Source: DASVDE01 sp963740065 (GTDB lineage: Bacteria; Actinomycetota; Thermoleophilia; Solirubrobacterales; 70-9). From it: a DNA stretch of 64,000 nt. The DNA lies in assembly GCA_963740065.1 (NCBI GenBank), contig CAVUCS010000001.1, forward strand, positions 248,001-312,000, in the 5' to 3' direction. The notes below the pieces were generated by a model that was not told where the DNA came from, made no database searches, and was given only the letters and a program-made list of their open reading frames with translations. The translations under genes were made by a program, and so were the position numbers. This document shows, one piece after another, positions 41,926-51,071 of the stretch; position 1 is the stretch's first letter; each line of letters begins with the position of its first letter.

Positions 41926-42330
41926 ATGAGCAATCTCACTCGCGGGGCGATCCTCTTTGTTGTGGCACTTGTGGTCGGCGTCTACACCTACGCAAGTGCT
42001 TCTGATCTCGACCGAAACGGGACGCTCGGCAACATCATGTTCAGCCCGGCTGTTGACGTGATGGTTCTCGGCGTCCCGATCCTCGCGATAGCACCTATCA
42101 ATCGCTGGTGGGCGCTATCACTTGCCCTGGTTCCTCTCACCGTCGAGTTCTATCTCCATGAAGCAACCGACTACGTATACCCCTTCCATGAGGATCCCTA
42201 CCCGGCCATCGTCATCTTTGGGACCGGACTCCTGCTCGCCATCTACTCGCTCGGCTTTCTACTGCGGGCAGCATTTGATCAGATGGTTTCCGAAAGATGG
42301 ACCCAGAAACTGCGGAACAAGCTCGGCTAA
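41926..42330 (+). CDS. integral membrane protein, 134 aa
   Basis: ATG at 41926 opens MSNLTRGAILFVVALVVGVY. Four hydrophobic segments follow, including NRWWALSLALVPLTVEFYL and AIVIFGTGLLLAIYSLGFLL, and a basic C-terminus. No family recognised. It converges with the recombinase gene, overlapping four bases. Confidence 0.6.
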   Translation: MSNLTRGAILFVVALVVGVYTYASASDLDRNGTLGNIMFSPAVDVMVLGVPILAIAPINRWWALSLALVPLTVEFYLHEATDYVYPFHEDPYPAIVIFGTGLLLAIYSLGFLLRAAFDQMVSERWTQKLRNKLG

Positions 42331-43803
42331 TTGATGGGTCCGTCGAAGGGAAGCGTGCGGATCGTCCCCTTCCGACCGCGCACCGGGACCGGCGGGCCCT
42401 CGCCGGCAAGGAATAGCTTCGCTCGCTCGGCGATCGGGACCTTGCCGTTGCGCCCTTTGCCCCCGGTACGCCAGAGGAAGACCGAATCGAAGACCGAGTG
42501 AAGTAGGCGACGGCGGTCTTCGAGGGTGAGGTCCTCCCAGACGCTGTCCAGGTCCGCTTCGACCTCAACCGGATTGCGGGTCTTTGCAGCTTCGCTTAGC
42601 TTCTCTCGCAGCGCCTCGACCTCTGCGTTGCGCTTCTCCACCGTCCGCAAGAAGGCGTCGGAGTCTGCGCCGCCGAGGGCGTCGGCGAGCCGGCCGTCGA
42701 GCGCCGCCGCCAGCTCGGCTTCGGCCTCGGCAAGCGCTTGGGCCAGTTCGACCCCCTCACCGTCGTCGTCCTGCGTTTTGCCGCGAGCGCCTTCGGCGAA
42801 CTCGAACAGTCTCTCCACGACGAACGGCTCGATCACGGTTGCCTTCACCGCTGCGGGGGCAGGGCAACGTCCGCCCGCCTTGTCGGGCTTGCAGCGGTAT
42901 TCGAGGAACGGTTTGCCGTGGCGGGTTTTCCCCATGGAGGGCTTCATCGCGTAGCTGCAACCGGCGCACCGCAGAAGGCCCGACAGGAGGCCTGTAGAGC
43001 GTCCTGACCGACCTGGATGCACTCCGCGCGCGGCATTGGCCGCGTTCCACTCAACGAGGCTCACAAGCGGCTCATGGGCTTCCGGATTCACAATGTCTCC
43101 GGCACGCGCCTCGCCGAGATAGACGCGGTTGCGGACGATGCTGCCAACGCTGGCGACCACCCAGTGCTCGTTGCCCCAAGGGGTGACGACGCCACTCTCC
43201 TCCAAGAAGCGGCAGAGTTCGGTCCACGACTGTCCGGCCGCTCGACGGCGGAACAGTTCACGGATCACCGGGGCGACGCGGGGGTCGGGTTCCAGGACGC
43301 GGTTCTCGTCTCGCCGATAGCCGGTCGGCACTCGCCCTGAGACGTGGATGCCGCGCGCCACCGCCGACTTGCGCGCGGTGTTCCAGTTCTCGCGGATGCG
43401 GGCCAACTCCAGTTCGCCCAGCGCCGCGAAGAGGTCGGCGAGGAACTTGCCCATGTAGCCGGAGGTGTCGATTCCCTCGGCGACTGTGCACAGCACCCCG
43501 TCAGCGGCGCGAATCCTCGCCAGCAGGTTGGCTGAATCCTGCACTGAGCGCCCGAAACGGTCGAGGCGCGCGACGACGAGGCCCGCGCTGGCGCCGCTCT
43601 CGATCCGTTTCATTGCGCGCGTTGAGGCCTGGGCGATCGGCCTTCGAGCCGGGCTGGTCGAGGTCCTCGTGCCACTTGGCGATCGAGTGCCCTTGCGACT
43701 TCGCCCAGGCTCTGACACGCTCTTTTTGCTCGCCGGGAGAGATGAAAGCATCCCCCGAGCGACCCGCCACTGGCGACACTCGTACGTAGCCGTCCAGACG
43801 CAT
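42327..43803 (-). CDS. large serine recombinase/integrase, frameshifted
   Basis: ATG at 43803 begins RLDGYVRVSPVAGRSGDAF with catalytic Ser10, then EDLDQPGSKADRPG. The frame changes near 43622-43640 and continues LVVARLDRFGRSVQD, GRVPTGYRRDE, RNRVYLGEA, a zinc-ribbon pair (LLRCAGCSYAMKPS and YRCKPDKAGGRCPAP), a coiled-coil and the ending RTLPFDGPIN. About 490 aa in all. It starts 27 bp from the right repeat, as expected for the integrase of this element. The break may be a sequencing error. Confidence 0.85.
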
Positions 43804-43830
43804 GCTCGCCCCTTACTTTAGTGCCTAGTC

Positions 43831-43892
43831 GGCCTGATCCTGCTCGTCTCCCTGCTGATGGTGGGAATGGTGGCGGCGATGAAAGGTTTCAA
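43831..43892 (+). repeat. right attachment repeat (attR), 62 bp
   Basis: Identical to 36097-36158. Downstream the pilin frame continues in register to its natural stop at 43971. Confidence 0.85.
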
Positions 43893-43971
43893 CGGCAAAC
43901 AGGGCACCGAGCTGGCCGACGTGATCGTCAACAAGATCAAGGAATCGGTCGACAAGGTCACCTTCAAATAG
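43831..43971 (+). pseudogene. 3' remnant of the split pilin gene
   Basis: Reading on from the repeat gives the pilin helix and then GKQGTELADVIVNKIKESVD and KVTFK before TAG at 43969-43971. No start codon or ribosome-binding site is positioned for it, and an in-frame stop lies just upstream. It is the detached C-terminal part of the gene at 35989. Confidence 0.8.
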
Positions 43972-44010
43972 AGCAACCGGGGAGCCGGCACGCTGTGACA
44001 GACTCGCGGC

Positions 44011-44730
44011 GTGCCAGCTTCCCGCAGCTATGACCGCGCGGCCGCCGACATCCGGCCGGTCACGATCGATCCCGGATTCGTCGCCACCGCCGATGGCTCG
44101 GCGCTGATCTCGATTGGCGGCACGCGAGTGATCTGCACCGCTTCGGTCAGCGACAAGGTGCCGCGCTGGATGCAGGGGCGCGGCAGCGGCTGGGTCACCG
44201 CCGAGTACGCGATGCTGCCCGCCTCGACCGGGGATCGCAAGGCCCGCGACATCTCGCGCGGCAAGCAGGACGGCCGCGGGGTGGAGATCCAGCGCCTGAT
44301 CGGCCGCGCCCTACGCGTTGTCGTCGACTTCGAGGCGATGGGCGAGCGCAGCGTCTACGTCGATTGCGACGTGCTGGAGGCCGACGGCGGCACCCGCTGC
44401 GCGGCGATCACCGGCGGCTACGTCGCGCTGCGGGGGGCCTTCCAGAAGCTGCTCGACGCGAGAGAGATCGATGAAATGCCGTTTACCGGCTCGGTGGCGG
44501 CGATCAGCGTCGGCATGGTCGACGGCCGGGCTCTCTGCGATCTCGACTACGTCGAGGACTCCGCCGCCGAGGTCGACGCGAATGTGGTGATGACCGGGGA
44601 GGGGGGCTTGGTCGAGGTGCAGGCGACGGCGGAGCGCACGCCGCTCTCTCGCGCCTCGCTCGATGAATTGCTCGAACTCGCCGAGGGCGGCATCGCCCGC
44701 CTGCGGGAGGTGCAGGAGAAGGTTTCGTGA
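44011..44730 (+). CDS. rph: ribonuclease PH
   Basis: GTG start, 239 aa. Phosphate-dependent 3' to 5' exonuclease that trims tRNA ends. Marks: VTIDPGFVATADGSALISIG, MLPASTGDRKARDISRGKQD, GRALRVVVDFEAMGERSVYV, DCDVLEADGGTR. It overlaps rdgB by four bases (GTGA); rph-rdgB is a common pair in actinobacteria. Confidence 0.95.
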   Translation: MPASRSYDRAAADIRPVTIDPGFVATADGSALISIGGTRVICTASVSDKVPRWMQGRGSGWVTAEYAMLPASTGDRKARDISRGKQDGRGVEIQRLIGRALRVVVDFEAMGERSVYVDCDVLEADGGTRCAAITGGYVALRGAFQKLLDAREIDEMPFTGSVAAISVGMVDGRALCDLDYVEDSAAEVDANVVMTGEGGLVEVQATAERTPLSRASLDELLELAEGGIARLREVQEKVS

Positions 44731-45308
44731 TCCTCGCCAGTCGCAACGACCACAAGTTGCGCGAGCTGGCCGAGATCCTCAGCGGGGTCGAGTTGCGGCC
44801 GCTGCCCGCGGAGGTGGAGATGCCACCCGAGGATGGCGACAGCTTCACCGCCAACGCGCTGATCAAGGCGCGCGCCGCCAATGCGGCAACCGGCGAAGCG
44901 GCGATTGCCGACGATTCGGGGATCGCGGCGGAAGCGCTCGGCGGCAGACCGGGCATCCACTCGGCCCGCTACGCCGGGGAGGGCGCGACCGACGAAGAGA
45001 ATCTGGCGAAGCTGCTGCGCGAGGTCGCGGCCGCGGGCGAAGAGCGCCGCGCCGCCTACGTCTGCGTCATCGCCATGATCGGCGAAGACGGTGAGGAGAT
45101 CACGTTCGAGGGGCGCTGCGAGGGGCGGTTGATCCTCGAGCCACGTGGCACGGGGGGCTTCGGCTACGACCCGGCCTTCATCCCCGCTGACACCGGCGCG
45201 GGCGACGAGCGCACCTTCTCGGAGTTGAGCGCCGAAGAGAAGCACGCGATCAGCCATCGCGGCAGGGCGGCGCGGCTGCTCGCGACCCATCTCGGGGTCG
45301 CGTCGTGA
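44727..45308 (+). CDS. rdgB: XTP/dITP pyrophosphatase (HAM1/RdgB)
   Basis: A 193-aa protein that removes non-canonical purine nucleotides. Motifs: LASRNDHKLRELAEIL, SFTANALIKARAAN, ADDSGIAAEALGGRPG, SARYAG, GFGYDPAFIP, and HRGRAARLL near the end. GTG start coupled to rph and followed by the CDF transporter gene with a four-base overlap. Confidence 0.95.
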   Translation: MILASRNDHKLRELAEILSGVELRPLPAEVEMPPEDGDSFTANALIKARAANAATGEAAIADDSGIAAEALGGRPGIHSARYAGEGATDEENLAKLLREVAAAGEERRAAYVCVIAMIGEDGEEITFEGRCEGRLILEPRGTGGFGYDPAFIPADTGAGDERTFSELSAEEKHAISHRGRAARLLATHLGVAS

Positions 45309-46214
45309 TTCGCACCAAAAGCGGCGCGGCCGGGCTTTCGATCGCCTCCAACTCGATCTTGATCGGGCTGAAGCTGGCGGCGGGAGCTGTCACCGGTTCG
45401 ATCGCGATCCTCACCGAAGCGGTCCACTCGCTGATCGACCTGGTCGCATCGGTCGTCGCCTTCGTCTCCGTGCGCAAGGCCGACGAGCCGGCCGACGCCG
45501 AGCATCCCTACGGCCACGAGAAGGTCGAGAGCCTGGCGGCGACGATCGAGGGAATGCTGATCCTGGTTGGCGCCGGGATCATCGTTTACGAGGCGACGCG
45601 CCGTTTGGTCACCGGGGCCGAAGTGGAGTTTCTCGGGGTCGGCATCGGGGTCATGGCCTTTTCGGTTCTGGCGAACCTCGCCGTCTCCACCGTCCTCTAC
45701 CGCCAGGCGGCGGCTCACGATTCACCGGCGCTGGAAGGAGACGCGGCTCACCTGCGCACCGACGCGATGACCTCTGCCGGGAGTTCTGTTCGGTCTCGCT
45801 TTGGTCGAGGTCACCGGCAACTCTGCCTTCGACTCGATCACCGCGCTCTTCGTCGCGGCGGCGATCGTCGTCGCCGGGATCAGGATCATCCGTCGTTCTT
45901 CCGGTGTGCTGGTCGACGAGGCGCTGCCGCCAAAGGAGATGGATCGGATCGAGGCGGCGATCGCCGCCGCCCGCACCCCGGAGGTCGCCGGGTACCACAA
46001 GCTGCGCGCCCGCCGCGCGGGTAGCCGCCGTCACATCGACTTTCACGTCCAGTACCGCTCCGGCACCAGTCTCGAGCGCGCGCATGAGTTGGCGCACGCG
46101 ATGCGGGACGAGATCGAGGCCGAGATCCCCCGCGCAGATGTCCTGATCCACGCCGAGCCGGAGACCTCCCTGCACGGCCCGGACCGCGACGAGGGTCCGT
46201 ACCGCGCCGGTTAA
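45305..46214 (+). CDS. cation diffusion facilitator (CDF) transporter, frameshifted
   Basis: GTG at 45305. The first frame (to ~45785) has SIAILTEAVHSLIDLVAS with the metal-site HxxxD, HPYGHEKVESLAA and several helices. The second frame (to 46214) has NSAFDSITALFVAAAIVV and the cytoplasmic domain GSRRHIDFHVQYRSG. Joined, it gives ~302 aa, the usual length. The shift is at GGGA (~45780), one extra G. It exports Zn, Mn or Fe by family; the metal is not decided. Confidence 0.85.
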
Positions 46215-46218
46215 CGGC

Positions 46219-46263
46219 GGTGAAACGTTTCATCCCCCGTATGGGTGGATAAAACGTTTCACC
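46219..46263. terminator. bidirectional hairpin between convergent genes
   Basis: Perfect 12-bp stem GGTGAAACGTTT / AAACGTTTCACC (46219-46230 and 46252-46263) with a 21-base loop, five bases past the CDF stop and just before the stop of the opposing small gene. No T-run follows, so it may be Rho-assisted. The AAACGTTT half-sites also resemble LacI-type operators, but no promoter faces away from it. Confidence 0.5.
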
Positions 46264-46266
46264 GGG

Positions 46267-46416
46267 TCAGGGGCGGGGGAGGAGATTGACCGCTGCGGCG
46301 AGGCCGACGGCGGCGACGGTGATCGCGTAGCCCGTGTAGTTGCTGATCGCGAACAGCAGCGTTGCGATCGCGCAGACGGCGACGACGGTGATCCATGATG
46401 CTCGAGCCAGGGACAC
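46267..46416 (-). CDS. small membrane protein, 49 aa
   Basis: GTG at 46416; reads VSLARASWITVVAVCAIATL then LFAISNYTGYAITVAAVGLA and ends NLLPRP. Two short membrane helices. It is too short for standard calling, but hydrophobic from end to end and placed between a terminator hairpin and a divergent gene. Function unknown. Confidence 0.45.
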   Translation of the reverse strand: MSLARASWITVVAVCAIATLLFAISNYTGYAITVAAVGLAAAVNLLPRP

Positions 46417-46436
46417 GGACCGCTATTTTCACCTAG

Positions 46437-46814
46437 ATGGGCGACGGTGCAACCGCAGAGGTCGTTTCGGGCGATGCCGCAGGGCACGCGCTGGCCTTCT
46501 TGACCGAGATGTCACCCGACCTGCGTGGCGGCGCGATCCTCGATTCCGAGGGCGCCGTGCTGGCGGCAAGCGGCGACTCCGGCCGCTGGAGAGAAGACGC
46601 CGCGGCATTGCTCGCCGCCGCCGACGGGGCCGGCTCGGAACCGGTCGAGCAGGTTCACATCGCCACCGAGCAGGGGGAAGTCTTCGCCCTGCGCCACGCC
46701 GGGCTGGCCGCGATCGCGGTGACCGAGCGCTTCGCCCTCGCGTCGCTGCTGTTCTTCGACATGCGCGCGATCCTGCGCGACCTCGCCGCCGGCGGCGAGG
46801 GGGAGGCCGGCTGA
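46437..46814 (+). CDS. roadblock/LC7-like protein, 125 aa
   Basis: Reads GHALAFLTEMSPDLRGGAIL, DSEGAVLAASGDSGRW and FALRHAGLAAIAVTERFALA, the strand-helix pattern of roadblock/LC7 domains that regulate small GTPases. No GTPase gene is nearby. It overlaps the next gene by one base (TGATG). Confidence 0.55.
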   Translation: MGDGATAEVVSGDAAGHALAFLTEMSPDLRGGAILDSEGAVLAASGDSGRWREDAAALLAAADGAGSEPVEQVHIATEQGEVFALRHAGLAAIAVTERFALASLLFFDMRAILRDLAAGGEGEAG

Positions 46815-47038
46815 TGCCCGCCAAGCCGCATCGCGTGCTGCTCGACCGGGTCTCCGGCTACGCCGACGAGGCCGCCGCCTACATGCGCCGCCGCCGCATC
46901 GCCCGCCGTCCCTTCGTCCGCCTCTACTACGGGGGCGGGCGCAGCGGCGAGAGCGCCGCCGATTCGGTCGCCGGCGGCGAGCTGTTCGTCGCCGCGGGAC
47001 GGCTGATCGAGGTCGCCGGGAAGCGATCGCAGTCGTGA
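46814..47038 (+). CDS. small basic protein, 74 aa
   Basis: ATG at 46814; Arg-rich (AYMRRRRIARRPFVRLYYGG). No family recognised. Its stop overlaps the tldD GTG start (GTGA), so roadblock-like, this gene, tldD and tldE are one operon. Confidence 0.5.
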   Translation: MPAKPHRVLLDRVSGYADEAAAYMRRRRIARRPFVRLYYGGGRSGESAADSVAGGELFVAAGRLIEVAGKRSQS

Positions 47039-48417
47039 GCTTGATCGACCCGGCTGTCGCCGAGCGCGTCCTCGCTCGGGCGTTGGCATCAGGAGGCGAG
47101 TTCGCCGAGGTCTTTGCCGAGCGGCGCGGCGGCCTGGCGATGGCGATCGACGAGTCCCGGATCGAGTCGGTTCAGTCCGGAGCCGAGGAGGGCGCCGGGG
47201 TCCGCGTGGTCAATGACGGCACTACCTATTTCGCCCACGTCGACGGGCTCGACCCCGCCGATCTCGAGCGCGCTGCCGCCGAAGCGGCCTCGGCCCTGCG
47301 CGGCGACCGCGTGGATCCGCATCCTCTGGAAGCGGTCGCCACGACTCCGCAACTGATCGAACGACGTCCCGAGGAGGTTCCGGCCGAGCGCAAGGCGAGC
47401 CTGCTGCGGGAGCTCGACGAGCGCGCCCGCGCCCAGGGCAGAGAGGTCGTCCAGTTCTCCGCTTCCTACAGCGAGGCGAGGCGCGAGGTCACCGTCGCCA
47501 ATTCTGAGGGCCTCTTCACCGGCGACGATCGCACCCGGGTTCGTCTCGGCGCCCAGGCGGTGGCGCGCCGCGACGATCTGGTCGAGACGGGGTTCGAGAC
47601 TCTCGGCGCTCATCGCGGCTTCGAGTTGCTCGACGACGACCCGGCGAAGATCGCCGAGGGGGCGGCGAGCGCGGCGCTCACCCTGCTCGAAGCCGATCCC
47701 GCTCCGGCCGGCTCGATGCCGGTCGTCGTCGGCGGCGGTTTCGGCGGCGTCCTCTTCCACGAGATGACCGGTCACGGACTGGAGGCGGACCACATCCAGA
47801 AGGGGGCCAGCGTCTATGTCGGCAAGCTGGGCGAGGCGGTCGCCCAGCCGCTGCTCAGCGCCTACGACGATGGCCGCCTCCCGGGCGAGTGGGGGACCGA
47901 GGCGATCGATGACGAGGGAACGCCGACCCAGAAGACCCTCGTCGTCGAGGACGGCAAGCTGGTCTCCTATCTATACGACCGTCTCTGCGCCGAGCGCGAC
48001 GGCGTCGCTTCGACCGGCAACGGGCGCCGCGAGAGCTTCCGCCACCTGCCGATCCCGCGCATGACCAACACCTATATAGCCCCCGGCGACGCCGAGCCCG
48101 AAGAGATGATCGCCGAGGTCCCGAAAGGCTTTTACGCGGTCTCCTTCGCCGGCGGCCAGGTCGATCCGGCGACGGGGGACTTCGTCTTCGGCGTCTCCAA
48201 GGGCTACCTGATCGAGGACGGCAAGGTGACCCGTCCCTGCCGCGGCGCGACGCTGGTCGGCAATTGCCTCGACGCGCTTGCGGCGATCGACGCCGTCGGG
48301 AGCGACTTTGAGATGAAGACCGGCTTCTGTGGCAAGGGCGGCCAAAAAGCGCCGGTCGGCACCGGCCAGGGACACGTGCGGATCGCGACCATGACCGTGG
48401 GGGGGACGCAGGTTTGA
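47035..48417 (+). CDS. tldD: metalloprotease TldD
   Basis: A 460-aa member of the TldD/PmbA family. The zinc motif HEMTGHGLEADH (HExxxH) and the C-terminal NCLDALAAIDAVGSDFEM with GFCGKGGQ are intact. TldD and TldE form a protease that trims peptides, including ribosomally made natural-product precursors and antitoxins in other bacteria. It overlaps tldE by four bases. Confidence 0.93.
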   Translation: MSLIDPAVAERVLARALASGGEFAEVFAERRGGLAMAIDESRIESVQSGAEEGAGVRVVNDGTTYFAHVDGLDPADLERAAAEAASALRGDRVDPHPLEAVATTPQLIERRPEEVPAERKASLLRELDERARAQGREVVQFSASYSEARREVTVANSEGLFTGDDRTRVRLGAQAVARRDDLVETGFETLGAHRGFELLDDDPAKIAEGAASAALTLLEADPAPAGSMPVVVGGGFGGVLFHEMTGHGLEADHIQKGASVYVGKLGEAVAQPLLSAYDDGRLPGEWGTEAIDDEGTPTQKTLVVEDGKLVSYLYDRLCAERDGVASTGNGRRESFRHLPIPRMTNTYIAPGDAEPEEMIAEVPKGFYAVSFAGGQVDPATGDFVFGVSKGYLIEDGKVTRPCRGATLVGNCLDALAAIDAVGSDFEMKTGFCGKGGQKAPVGTGQGHVRIATMTVGGTQV

Positions 48418-49760
48418 CGGACCTGCCGAAGCGTGCGGTCGAGGCGGCGCTCTCCGCCGGGGCGGGGGATGCCGAGGCTTATGCCTCCGAGGAGAGCGGA
48501 CGCGAGGTGCGCGTCCATGGCGGCGAAGTCGAGAGCCTCAGCGCGGCGACCCAGCGCGGCGTCGGCGTGCGCGCCTGGATCGGCGGCCGGGTCGGCTACG
48601 CCTTTGGAACCGACCTCAGCGAGGCGGGCATCGCGGCGATCGGCGCTCGCGCGGCGGAGGCGGCGCGGGTAGCCGACGAGGATGAATTCGCAGGCCTGCC
48701 GCTTCCGGCGGTGCGGCCCCCGCGATCGAGGGCCTCACCGATCCATCGGTCGCCGAGTGGTCCACCGCCAGAGTTGCCGAGCTGGCGCTGGCGGTGGAGA
48801 AAGCAGCGATCGATGCCGACCCCCGCGTCGCCGGCGTCGAACAGGCCGTCTACGCCGAGAGCGCCGATCGGGTCGCGATCGCCTCATCCACCGGCATTGA
48901 GGGTTCCTACGAGGCTTCGAGCTGTTACGCCTACCTCCAGGCCCTTGCCGATAGCGGCGAAGGCAAGGAGAGCGGCCTCGGCTTCGGTCTCGCGCGCGGC
49001 CCCGGTGGCCTCGATCCGGCGGCGATCGGTCGCGAGGGCGCCGAGCGCGCCGTCGCGATGATCGGCGCCGACAAGCCCGCTTCGCGCACCTGCTCCCGTT
49101 GTGCTCGACCCCACGGTCGCCGCCAGTTTCATCGGCTTGATCGGTGGCACGCTCGGCGCCGACGCCGTGCAGCGCGGCCGCTCTCCCTTCGCCGAGCGAT
49201 TGGGCGAGGAGATCGCCGGGGAGGCCTTGGCCCTCCACGACGACGGCCTGCATCCCGACGGCCTCGCCTCCGCGCCGTTCGACGGCGAGGGTTCCCCTCG
49301 TCGCCGTACCGCTCTGATTGAAGGTGGCCGCTTGCGTAACTTCCTCTACGACACCTACACGGCGCGCCGGGGCGAGGCCGAGTCGACCGCCAGCGCCGGT
49401 CGCGGCGGCTATCGCGCCCAACCCTCGGTCTCTCCCTCGAACCTCTTCGTCGCACCCGGCGCGCTTAGCTTCGAGGAGCTGCTTGCCGAGGCCGGCGATG
49501 GCGTCTACGTCACCGACGTGGCAGGCCTGCACTCGGGCGTCAATCCGGTTTCCGGCGTCTTCTCGGTCGGAGCCTCCGGGCGGGAGATCTCCGGCGGTGA
49601 GCTCGCCGCCCCGGTGCGCGAGTTCACTGTCGCCAGCGACTTGGTCTCGATGCTGCGCGCCGTGCGCGCGGCCGGCGCGGAGGCCCGCTGGGTGCCGTTC
49701 GGCGGCTCGATCAGCACCCCTCCGCTGCTGATCGGGGAGATGACGGTCAGCGGCTCCTAG
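48414..49760 (+). CDS. tldE: TldE/PmbA metalloprotease partner, two frameshifts
   Basis: Three frames join to ~448 aa. 48414-~48720 has SGREVRVHGGEVESLSAAT and GVGVRAWIGGRVGYA. ~48722-49095 has VYAESADRVAIASSTGIEG. ~49101-49760 has FDGEGSPRRRTALIEGGRL, NFLYDTYTARRG and GVYVTDVAGLHSGVNPVSG. The first break is a C run (5 instead of 6) and the second is one extra base at 49095. TldE is the non-metal partner of TldD. Confidence 0.88.
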
Positions 49761-49844
49761 GCCCTCAGGCACGGAGCCCGCCGAGCACGCTGTTAGATTG
49801 CGGCCCGTCTTCAATCCCAAGGCTTGATGAGGAGGAGCTTCGAC

Positions 49845-50123
49845 GTGACTAAGGCTGAGTTTCTGGACCAACTGGCGGGCGACGAGCGGATCGGCAGCAA
49901 GAAGGCCGCCGGCGATGCTGTCGACGCTGTGCTGGACACGATCACCGGCGCGCTGGCAGGCGGCGGCGAGGTCAACTTCACCGGCTTCGGCAAGTTCCAT
50001 GTCGCCGAGCGTGGCCCGCGACAGGGCGTCAACCCACGCACCGGCGAGCGGATCACGATTCCGGGTGGCAGAGTTCCCCGCTTCTCCGCCGGCTCGGCGC
50101 TGAAGACCAAGGTCAGAGGCTGA
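49845..50123 (+). CDS. HU-family DNA-binding protein
   Basis: GTG at 49845, spaced behind GAGGAGGAGC, gives 92 aa. The DNA-binding arm is GPRQGVNPRTGERITIPGGR with the conserved Pro, then VPRFSAGSALK. VNFTGFGKFHV and AEFLDQLAG fit HU. A TTG/ATG further upstream would add residues unlike HU. It compacts and bends DNA. Followed directly by pyrF. Confidence 0.93.
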   Translation: MTKAEFLDQLAGDERIGSKKAAGDAVDAVLDTITGALAGGGEVNFTGFGKFHVAERGPRQGVNPRTGERITIPGGRVPRFSAGSALKTKVRG

Positions 50124-51016
50124 GCCAAGCGCCCTTCGCGGATCGGCTCGCGGCGCTCGTTGAAGAGCGCCGCAGCCAGATCTGCCTTGGTCTCGACCCC
50201 GATCCGGCAAAACTGGGTCCGGAGGGCGAGGCCGCCGCGGCCGGCGCAGACGCGCCGGCCGCTTTGCGTGCGGGGGCCGGAGTGGCGGCTCACTGCCGGG
50301 CGCTGATTGAGCGCGCCGGCCCGGCCTGCGTCGCGGTCAAGCCCCAGCTCGCCTGTTTCGAGCGCCTCGGCGCTCCCGGCTGGGCCGCCCTCACCGACGC
50401 ATGCGACGCGGCCCACGACGCCGGTCTCCTGGTCGTCGCGGACGGCAAGCGCGGCGACGTTCCCGTCACCGCCGCCGCCTACGCCCAGGGCCTCGTCGGC
50501 GAGACGCCGACTCCTTGGGGGCCGGTCGCCGGCTTGGGCGCCGACGCCTTTACCGCCAACCCTCTACTCGGCGGCGACGCGCTGGAGCCGCTCGTGGAGG
50601 CGGCGGCCGCGGCTGGGGCGGGGGTCTTCGCCTTGGTTCGCACCAGCAACCCGGGGGCGGCCGACGTCGAGGACCTGCCGGCGCCGGATCGACCGCTGCA
50701 CGAGCGGCTGGCGGAGCTGGTCGATGGCCTCGCGCCGCGGTTGGCCGGGGCATCGGGGTTGAGCGGGATGGGCGCGGTGGTCGGCGCCACCGAGCCCGAG
50801 CACATCGCCCGGCTGCGGGAGCTGATGCCGAGCTCCGTCTTCCTCATTCCCGGAGTCGGCGCCCAGGGGGGTCGGCCCGAGCACCTCGGCGCCGCTTTCT
50901 CTCCCGGTCCGGCCTCGGGATTGGTTGCCGCCTCACGAGGGATTGCCACCGATCCCGATCCGGCAGCCGCCGCCGAGCGTCTGCGGGCCGCTGTCTGGGA
51001 GGTTGCGACCGCTTAG
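50120..51016 (+). CDS. pyrF: orotidine 5'-phosphate decarboxylase, probable CTG start
   Basis: Final step of UMP synthesis. The conserved N-terminus FADRLAALVEERRSQICLGL lies upstream of the first TTG (50264). The only in-frame start-like codon before it is CTG at 50120, overlapping the HU stop as CTGA. The catalytic VADGKRGDVPVT and KPQLACFERLGAPGW place it in the PyrF type of actinobacteria; about 298 aa. A GTGA miscalled as CTGA is the alternative. Confidence 0.88.
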   Translation: MSQAPFADRLAALVEERRSQICLGLDPDPAKLGPEGEAAAAGADAPAALRAGAGVAAHCRALIERAGPACVAVKPQLACFERLGAPGWAALTDACDAAHDAGLLVVADGKRGDVPVTAAAYAQGLVGETPTPWGPVAGLGADAFTANPLLGGDALEPLVEAAAAAGAGVFALVRTSNPGAADVEDLPAPDRPLHERLAELVDGLAPRLAGASGLSGMGAVVGATEPEHIARLRELMPSSVFLIPGVGAQGGRPEHLGAAFSPGPASGLVAASRGIATDPDPAAAAERLRAAVWEVATA

Positions 51017-51071
51017 GCCTTCTCGAGCGCCGCTACCATTCCGGCGCTTATTCGACCTCGGTCCACGTCCT

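Larger units (their letters stand above)
36097..43892. mobile_element. integrative element of ~7.7 kb in a pilin gene
   Basis: Bounded by 62-bp perfect direct repeats (36097-36158 and 43831-43892). The left repeat is the middle of the pilin gene and the right repeat carries the rest of that gene. A large serine recombinase gene lies beside the right repeat. Inside are mostly unknown genes, a replication-relaxation-like gene and a palindromic origin-like region. Cargo codon use is less GC-biased in several genes (36235-39254) than in the flanks. Confidence 0.85.

Noticed and set aside
41703..42367. About 30 similar bases at 41703-41736 and 42333-42367 (end of the recombinase gene)
   Set aside because: Could be a remnant of a second recombinase tail, but the match is short and imperfect and the first site is in a plausible coding frame. 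Too weak to call.
48735..50210. 491-residue minus-strand frame
   Set aside because: Antisense to tldE, HU and pyrF; low-complexity Arg/Gly sequence.
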